A stretch of 64,000 nucleotides of DNA from JACCXG01 sp963834305. GTDB lineage: Bacteria; Acidobacteriota; Vicinamibacteria; Vicinamibacterales; 2-12-FULL-66-21. Shown piece by piece: positions 58,879 through 64,000 of this stretch. The stretch lies in NCBI GenBank assembly GCA_963834305.1, contig CAWIAX010000003.1, positions 1,426,001 through 1,490,000 on the forward strand, read 5' to 3'. The notes under the pieces were generated by a model that worked only from the letters and a program-made list of their open reading frames with translations, searched no databases and was not told where the DNA came from. The stretch's first letter is position 1. Each line of letters opens with the position of its first letter. The position numbers were made by a program, and so were the translations under genes.

Positions 58879-59958
58879 GACTGCACCGCCTCTCGGGCGA
58901 TCGCCGCAAACGATGGCGTTGATGTCCACTCGGACAGGCCATTCGGGAACTGGTGATAGTCGATTTGTGCGCGAGGGCCGAGCAACGTCTGGTACCGACG
59001 CCGCTCGTTCTCGTTCTGGGTGCTGTCGGCGTGCGTTTTCGCAACGATCGTCACCGGCAGCGCATTGGTCCGTTCCCTCGCGCAACGCGCAAGTGCACGG
59101 ACGAGATGGAACCGCACGTCGACGTCCTGGGCGGGCAGCGAATACCCGAGAAAGACAAGGCGATCGGCCAGTGCTACCGCCTGCTCAGTAGCGGTCCACA
59201 CCTGTTCGAGGAATGGCGGCTGCGGCCAGTCAAATGCCGTCGGCGCGACGAGCACGCGCTCGAACGAAGCGCCCTTGCCACAAGACGGGCAGCGCCGGCG
59301 GCGTTCATCGCGGGCGCTGACGCGCGGTATCGACACGATTACGACCGAACAGGCGGCGCAGTATTGCCAGCTCATCGAGCCATGTGGCTTCAGGATCACC
59401 GTCGCATCGGGGAGAGACTCGACCCGACGCGCCGACTCGTCGTGCACGGGGATGCCGTACGAAATACCGCGCAGTAAACGCGACTCCCGCGCATGGAAGA
59501 CTGACTCCTCGACGAGGCAGTCCCAGTTGAGGGTGACAACGGTTGCGCTCCTGCCCTGCGCGACGATCGTGCGCACCAGGTGTCTGAGCGCGTCGCTTCT
59601 GGTTGCGCAACCGTCGATCTCGCGCTGAACGCACTGATCGATCAATCTGAGGAGGGCTTGACGGAGACCTCGGAGCCGCTCGACCGACCAGGTCGCGCCG
59701 AGCGGTGCACGGCGCGCGATCGCGAAATCGACCAGCGACATCACCTCGTCGATCGCTGGCACCTTCGGCTCTTCGTATGACGCGGTACTGCGTCAGAGTG
59801 CCGATGAACGCGCGAACCGCGCGTATCGCCGCGGCGTCGTAGGCGTCTCCGTCCGCGACGATGCGCTCGAGCAGGGTCGGCGTGACCACGCACGACGGCG
59901 TGACGGCGGCCGAAGCGCCAGCGCCAAGGACGTACACGATGCGCGGTTGGATCATCAT
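58875..59958 (-). CDS. SIR2-like NADase-type protein, frameshifted
   Basis: One extra base near 59787 splits it: TQYR should continue as SYEEPKVPAIDEV. Repaired length is 360 residues from the ATG at 59958. VYVLGAGASAAVTP (G12-S16) is the NAD-binding loop. VVTLNWDCL holds N144 and LKPHGSMSW holds H192, the Asn/His pair that SIR2-type NAD+ hydrolases need. A Cys4 ribbon (CAAC ... CPSC) and FLGYSLPAQDVDV complete a SIR2_2-like domain. It probably cleaves NAD+ when released by its coupled partner at 54404-58878. A TTG start at 59982 lies inside the predicted -10 box and is unlikely. Confidence 0.82.
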
Positions 59959-59981
59959 GCGAGGCAGCGAAGGCGACAACA

Positions 59982-60009
59982 ACTAGAATGGCGTGAGGCG
60001 ATCTGTCAA
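59982..60009 (-). promoter_or_regulatory. Candidate sigma70-type promoter of the SIR2 operon
   Basis: On the minus strand a perfect TTGACA (60004-60009) is followed after 16 bp by TCTAGT (59982-59987). Transcription would begin ~17 nt before the ATG at 59958, with no Shine-Dalgarno visible, so translation may be leaderless-like. Confidence 0.55.
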
Positions 60010-60131
60010 GCAAAATCGTGTAGCAACAATCCGAACACAGTGACTGAGCCGTGGCGACCGCGCGTGGCCACTGATTCCTCACCTCTGCGTGGGACATAGC
60101 GTCGCACCACGTTCAGCGTAATCATCGCATC

Positions 60132-60528
60132 GTGCCGGACGGGCCGGTATGGGAGCTGCCGTTCCAGGTGCTGCGAACACCTCGGTCGGAGGACCTGATC
60201 GATCGCTACACCATCTCGTCCGTCCCGTCGCTCAGCGTCCTTCATGAGTCGATGAGCCGCCGGGCGCGGCGCCGGGCCTCAATTCCGTCTGTACCGACTT
60301 CCTTCGGGCTGAGCAACCCGGCGCTGGGCGGCGACCCGATCGGCCGCGTGGAGGCGCTGATCGACGAACGGCTGGAGCCGCTGCCGGAGGCCGAGCGGCG
60401 CGCTGGCGCGGCTGTATGGATCGACGCGCAGCAGCGTCTACGTGCGGATCGACGCGAGCGAGGAGCGCTACTTCAGGCGGAGTCGATGAAGCAGCTCACG
60501 GCACCGACGCTGTCCGCGACCGCCTAGG
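60132..60528 (+). pseudogene. CHAT-domain (caspase-like protease) fragment
   Basis: GPVWELPFQVLRTPRSEDLIDRYTISSVPSLSVLHE is the classic start of a CHAT domain, and FGLSNPALGGD and RLEPLPEAERRAGA continue it. The frame then slips (LARLYGSTRSSVYVRIDASEE is found one frame over) and stops before the catalytic His/Cys blocks. No start region or N-terminal TPRs are present. It is a decayed fragment. Confidence 0.75.
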
Positions 60529-61335
60529 AGATCTTCGCCGCAATGCACGAAGCGAGAATCGGCGTGGGCGCTCGGAAAACTCGCTCTGTGGTATTCCAAG
60601 CAGCGCTGGACGGTGCTCTTGCCGTCCGCGGCTGCGCGAGCGTCCAAGCCGTAGTCGGACTCAGGAAAGCGGGCGGGATTTACACCAATTGACGGGCCAC
60701 TACCGTGGCAGGTCTCGTCAAACGGCGGCGGCACGGTGTCATGGCCTACCCACAGTGAATGAACTGTATTACCTCGGGAACGGCAAGCTCCGGGGGATGG
60801 CAGTGAAGGGCGGGTCGACTTTCGAAATGGGTGGACGCCACGTCCTTTTCGATCAACGGAGCATTCCCCTGCGCTCGTATTCTGCTGCCAGCGGTGATGG
60901 CAGCGCTTCGTCCTCGCCTTCAACACGGCGCAGCGGCGGTGGTCAGGCTTGCGCTTCCCGGGGTGCGTCCAGATGGTGTGAGCGCTACGCCTCTGCGACA
61001 GCGAGCGCTTCAGGAAGCCGTCCCTGAATGGAGCGCGAAGGGCTCAGGTTCAGTACCACCGCGGCCGACAGGTCGACCGCTTCTTCAGTCCGGCGCTCAC
61101 ACCTGCAGCCTTCGCTTCCGTCACGGGTGGTCCGAGCGAGCAGGGTTCGCAATCGGAAAGGGCTTCACCTATATAGGCCTGAGTTGCCGCACGAAAGTCG
61201 GAACTCACGGTAGAAAATCGGGAAGTTTCCGGGCGGTTCCTTCGCGACTCTCAGCACTTACGAGGAAGAGCTTAGGGCTCATTGCCGCGGAAGCTCTGGC
61301 TTGCCACTAAATGATTGGAAACAAAGGAAAAAATT
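60529..61335. other. 807-bp stretch with no recognisable gene
   Basis: Frames up to ~200 codons occur but show no domain, signal or compositional pattern of real proteins. The segment nearest the tRNA (from ~61160) is AT-richer. A T-rich tract follows the tRNA 3' end on the minus strand. It could hold remains of a lost integrase, but nothing supports that directly. Confidence 0.6.
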
Positions 61336-61425
61336 TGGCGGAGAGAGTGGGATTCGAACCCACGGTAGAGTTTCCCCTACACACGCTTTCCAAGCGTGCT
61401 CCTTCAACCACTCGGACATCTCTCC
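61336..61425 (-). tRNA. tRNA-Ser(GGA)
   Basis: 90 nt on the minus strand. The 7-bp acceptor is GGAGAGA/TCTCTCC with discriminator G and encoded CCA. The anticodon loop CTTGGAAAG gives anticodon GGA (reads UCC/UCU). A long class II variable arm (GTGTAGGGGAAACTCTACC region) and T-arm GGTTCGAATCC are typical of serine tRNA. It is followed by a T-rich tract. Its last 24 nt are duplicated at 54225-54248. Confidence 0.97.
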
Positions 61426-61528
61426 GTCATTAGAATCAACCGTTTGCAAGCGGTCGAGCAATTGATTATCGCACACGCCGGCGGCCTCGCCGTGCCTGCG
61501 GCGATCACGTATCGATTCAGCCCTTTAG

Positions 61529-61567
61529 GGCAATGGCGAGGGGCGGGAGTCGACCCTCGCCATTGCC
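61529..61567. repeat. 14-bp perfect inverted repeat with 11-nt loop
   Basis: GGCAATGGCGAGGG at 61529-61542 pairs exactly with 61554-61567. No U-tract follows on either strand, so it is not a standard terminator. On the minus strand the loop side resembles the T-arm/acceptor end of a tRNA (GACTCCCGCCCCTCGCCA), which could be a worn tRNA-derived end next to the real tRNA-Ser. Confidence 0.7.
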
Positions 61568-61679
61568 ACCCATCCGCGTTCGTCTGCGCGTGGTTCCCGA
61601 GCCGCCACGCAGAAGAGCCACCTGCCGACGTCGCGTGATTCAGACGCCGATGCTGTCCGATGGACGGCCGCTCCGTCAA

Positions 61680-62040
61680 GAGCTGGACGTGGACGCCACA
61701 TGGGAGGACTTCAGCCCGTGGCGCGAAACAGTTCGCTGTAATCGGCCACGGTGCGCTGGCGCGCCTCGCCGAAGTAGAGCAGCATCATCAGGTCCAGCAC
61801 GGCGATGCCGGGATTCGCTTCGCCGGGTACGGTGAGCATCTCGACGACGAGGAGTCGGTCCGTCTCGCGCAGCCCCTGGCGGCAGCGCGAAAGGATGGCG
61901 CGACACTCCGCGCCTGGCCCGTGGTGCAGGACCTGGCACATCGCCCACACTTCGCCGCTGGTCTGCATGAGTTCGAAGAAGCTGCCGCCAGCGCGCGCAG
62001 GGACCGAAATCTTCGCACGCGAGACCTTCACCGGGCACCG
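61680..62040 (-). pseudogene. O-methyltransferase C-terminal remnant
   Basis: About 110 residues match the C-terminal half of a DUF/O-methyltransferase-2-type enzyme: VLHHGPGAECRAILSRCRQGL, RLLVVEMLTVPGEANPGIAVLDLMML, ADYSELFRATG. The last ~12 residues (LKSSHVASTS) lie one frame over, and the SAM-binding N-terminal half is absent. Decayed. Confidence 0.75.
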
Positions 62041-62202
62041 GCAACGGGTCTGCGCATCGAAACAGCTAGAATCCTGTCGTGCCGTCAGCGAGTCCGACGA
62101 CGCGTCAACTGACCGGGTCCGCTGCGCGGTTACCCAGCTGGCGGCGAGTCATTCGCTCGGCTCACCCGAACACACGGTCCTGCTCGGGCTGGAGGTGATG
62201 AC

Positions 62203-63012
62203 ATGAATGCACACGACGGTCGCACGATTGCGTTTCACCGCCTGCACGCCTCCGGTTGCTTCGTAATGCCCAACCCGTGGGATGTGGGGAGCGCGCGGGC
62301 GCTCGAATCGATGGGGTTCAAGGCGCTGGCGACGACGAGCGCGGGTTTCGCGTGGACGCTGGGGCGCGCGGACAATCAGGTCACGCTGGAACAGGCGCTC
62401 GAGCATCTGCGCATGATTGCGGCCGCCGTGAAGGTGCCGGTGAACGCGGATTTCGAGGGCGGATTTGCGGTCGACCCCGCACACGTCGCCGCCAACGTCA
62501 AGCGCGCCGCCGCCACGGGCATCGCCGGGCTCTCGATCGAAGACTCGACGGGCGACGTGGCGCATCCGCTCTACGAGTTCGATCTGGCGGTCGAGCGGAT
62601 GCGCGCCGCGCGACGGGCGATCGACGAGAGCGGCACGGGGATCGTGCTCACCGGTCGCTCCGAGGGGTTCGTGTGGGGGCGCCCCGACATCGTCGAGACG
62701 ATCCGCAGGCTCCGGGCCTACGCCGAGGCCGGCGCCGACTGCCTCTACGCACCGCGGATCGAAACCGCCGAACACGCGTCCGCGATCCTGGCCGCCCTGT
62801 CGCCCAAGCCGGTCAACTTGCTGATCAACGCCCCGTTCATCACGGTCGCCGAGGCGGCCAACCTGGGCGTCCGGCGGATCAGCGTTGGCGGGACACTCGC
62901 GCGCACGGCATGGGCCGGATTCCTCGAAGCCGCCCAGGAAATGGCGGACGAAGGGACGTTCTCCCGGTTCGCGCAACTCCCGAACGTCGACGCCCTGTTT
63001 CGCGAACGGTAG
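62203..63012 (+). CDS. Isocitrate lyase / PEP mutase family protein
   Basis: 269 residues. FVMPNPWDVGSARALESMGFKALATTSAG is the family opening. VPVNADFEGGFA supplies the metal-binding Asp/Glu of the TIM barrel, GLSIEDSTGDV the second acidic site, and NLLINAPFITVAEAANLGVRRISVGG the C-terminal strands. The KKCGH-type catalytic loop of isocitrate lyase and methylisocitrate lyase is not present. The protein therefore belongs to the broad oxaloacetate-decarboxylase / phosphonopyruvate-hydrolase-like branch, acting on a small 2-oxo acid. Substrate not predictable. Its start overlaps nothing; upstream is only remnant sequence. Confidence 0.88.
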   Translation: MNAHDGRTIAFHRLHASGCFVMPNPWDVGSARALESMGFKALATTSAGFAWTLGRADNQVTLEQALEHLRMIAAAVKVPVNADFEGGFAVDPAHVAANVKRAAATGIAGLSIEDSTGDVAHPLYEFDLAVERMRAARRAIDESGTGIVLTGRSEGFVWGRPDIVETIRRLRAYAEAGADCLYAPRIETAEHASAILAALSPKPVNLLINAPFITVAEAANLGVRRISVGGTLARTAWAGFLEAAQEMADEGTFSRFAQLPNVDALFRER

Positions 63013-63200
63013 ATCGCGACGGGGCGAAAGGGCGTCGCAGTGGGCCTGGCCCCGCCGCGAAGGCCGACAATCACTCGGACACGCTCTCCGGTATAGCTGC
63101 CACCGCAGGCTGCGGAGCTGCCCGATGCCTCAGAAGACCTGCGTCGGCGTTCTCTTCCGCGTAGTGAAGAGCCAGGCGGCCGACGGCTGGATCGACTACG

Positions 63201-63680
63201 TCATGACCGTCCCACGCTCGCGCCCAGGGTGACGAGAAGCTCGTCCAGCTGCTCGAATGTCTCGCCCATCGCATCCGCCGCCCCGGTGCCGGCAGCGTCG
63301 AGAGCTTCCTTTGAGGGATAGCGCTCGTGCATGACCAGCAGCGTCTTGCCACCCTTCTCCTCGAAGGTCACCGTGGTGACGGGTCCACCTTCACCACCTT
63401 CCTCGTTGGTCCAGACGAGCCGCAAGTACGGCGTCACGTCGAGGTACGTGCCGAAGAACGCCAGAGCATCGGGTTCGAACTCGAGACGATACTTGCCTCC
63501 AGCACGAACATCCATCTCGCAGGAACGCAGGAACATGCCCATCGACTTCGGCGCCCACCACTGCTTGAACAGCTCGGGCCTGGTCCACGCCTCGAACACG
63601 ATGCGCGCCGGACCGTTGACAGTTCGCGTGACGACGAGCTCACGGTCGGACGTCCGTTCCACAGTCGTGCGACCCTTCAT
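63201..63680 (-). CDS. SRPBCC / AHSA1-like protein
   Basis: 159 residues from ATG 63680. VVTRTVNGPARIVFEAWTRPELFKQWWAPK is the helix-grip opening of the AHSA1/CalC branch. YRLEFEPD, GTYLDVTPYLRLVWTNEE and TVTFEEKGGKTLLVMHERY form the sheet, with a long C-terminal helix (ADAMGETFEQLDELLVTL). These proteins bind hydrophobic small molecules. It starts 10 bp after the ArsR stop. ArsR-SRPBCC operons are common and presumably encode a ligand-responsive repressor and a ligand-binding partner. Confidence 0.9.
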   Translation of the reverse strand: MKGRTTVERTSDRELVVTRTVNGPARIVFEAWTRPELFKQWWAPKSMGMFLRSCEMDVRAGGKYRLEFEPDALAFFGTYLDVTPYLRLVWTNEEGGEGGPVTTVTFEEKGGKTLLVMHERYPSKEALDAAGTGAADAMGETFEQLDELLVTLGASVGRS

Positions 63681-63690
63681 GGGGGTGGGC

Positions 63691-64000
63691 TCACTTCCTC
63701 TTGTTGCGTCCATCGACCCTCTCCTTCCGTTGCAAATCCTCGACAACCTTGTCCAATTCGTCGAAGCGTGCGTCCCAAAGCTGGCGGTACCTCTCGATCC
63801 ACACCCGCTCTTCCTCCAGCCGGCGCAGGCCGAGCGTGCACGTCCGCACGCGCCCGACCTTCTCTGTGGTGACGAGCCCCGCCTGCTCCAAAACGCCGAC
63901 ATGCTTCTTCATGCCCGTGAGGGTCATGTGGAACTTCTCGGCCAGGTCCGTGATCGAAGCGTCGGCACGCCCGAGCTGCTCGAGAACGCCGCGTCGGGTG
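63691..64000 (-). CDS. ArsR-family transcriptional regulator, 5' end outside the window
   Basis: The frame is open to the right edge. Visible sequence covers most of a winged helix: RRGVLEQLGRADASITDLAEKF, the recognition helix TLTGMKKHVGVLEQAGLV, then the wing TTEKVGRVRTCTLG. A C-terminal basic helical tail follows (WIERYRQLWDARFDELDKVV ... KRK). No metal-binding Cys pair is seen in the part present, so it is probably not a metal sensor. Forms an operon with the SRPBCC gene just downstream. Confidence 0.88.
   Translation of the reverse strand, partial: TRRGVLEQLGRADASITDLAEKFHMTLTGMKKHVGVLEQAGLVTTEKVGRVRTCTLGLRRLEEERVWIERYRQLWDARFDELDKVVEDLQRKERVDGRNKRK

Larger units (their letters stand above)
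54225..61359. mobile_element. Probable genomic island integrated at tRNA-Ser(GGA), ~7.1 kb
   Basis: Bounded by 24-bp direct repeats of the tRNA-Ser 3' end. Cargo: the SIR2-like / PRTase-STAND-TPR operon on the minus strand (54404-59958) and a decayed CHAT-domain fragment on the plus strand (60132-60528). The island looks less GC-rich than its flanks, though this was not computed. No integrase, excisionase or transposase is seen between the repeats, so it may be immobile now or depend on a helper. Confidence 0.75.

Noticed and set aside
60416..61310. Several 150-200 codon frames between the CHAT fragment and tRNA-Ser
   Set aside because: No integrase, recombinase or other domain could be recognised; amino-acid content is that of GC-driven open frames.
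63013..63232. Short plus-strand frame with VVKSQAADGWIDYVMTVP
   Set aside because: Looked briefly like a sensor-domain fragment, but too short and without other support; it overlaps the SRPBCC gene end.

Overview
The window is GC-rich bacterial DNA that reads as an Acidobacteriota chromosome, most likely of the Vicinamibacteria type. The basis is gene content, not a database search: Ser/Thr kinases with TPR tails, a PadR regulator overlapping a large 'orphan' MacB/FtsX-type permease, an Oar-like TonB-dependent receptor with a carboxypeptidase-regulatory plug, FG-GAP/ASPIC-UnbV proteins, a PVC-type CxxCH protein, and many secreted hydrolases. Genes lie singly or in short operons on both strands. 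The many long antisense reading frames are GC shadows.

Layout. 1-4.8 kb: 3' end of a GGDEF-EAL protein and a secreted metzincin-like protein with a 12-unit D-I-G-R-G repeat. 4.8-14.4 kb: a receptor-type kinase, an M14 peptidase, a sialate O-acetylesterase, a metallo-beta-lactamase-fold protein, a GNAT remnant and a GHMP kinase. 14.4-17.8 kb: a redox operon (DsbD-alpha-like protein, then a long FG-GAP/ASPIC-UnbV/thioredoxin protein). The second gene carries one in-frame TGA followed by an E. coli-like SECIS hairpin, so it is a strong selenoprotein candidate. 18.0-20.8 kb: PVC-type cytochrome-like protein. 20.8-22.5 kb: a gene-free island of heptanucleotide arrays, G-quadruplex motifs, copies of a ~150-bp element with 13-bp inverted ends, and four 19-bp direct repeats that run into the start of an FAD oxidase. 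22.5-54 kb: FAD oxidase, tandem NIF3-like proteins, DUF418 membrane protein, PD40 propeller protein, Reg_prop-Y_Y_Y-GGDEF sensor, PIG-L deacetylase, hydratase, second kinase, TonB-dependent receptor, DUF378, DUF5872, molybdenum hydroxylase pair (IorAB-like), PadR/permease pair, NamZ-like muramidase and serine hydrolases.

54.2-61.4 kb: a probable genomic island. An intact tRNA-Ser(GGA) sits at its right edge, and a 24-bp copy of that tRNA's 3' end sits at its left edge. The cargo is a two-gene operon: a SIR2-like NADase and a ~1490-residue protein combining a phosphoribosyltransferase-like domain, a P-loop NTPase and a TPR-like tail. This has the shape of an anti-phage abortive-infection system. 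No integrase is visible. After the island come a methyltransferase remnant, a PEP-mutase/isocitrate lyase family enzyme, and an ArsR/SRPBCC pair running off the right edge.

Caution: at least ten genes right of 24 kb are broken by single-base slips, almost all +1. Restoring each slip gives a complete reading frame of exactly divisible length, so many may be assembly errors. The TGA in the selenoprotein candidate is different: there is no slip and both halves share one frame.
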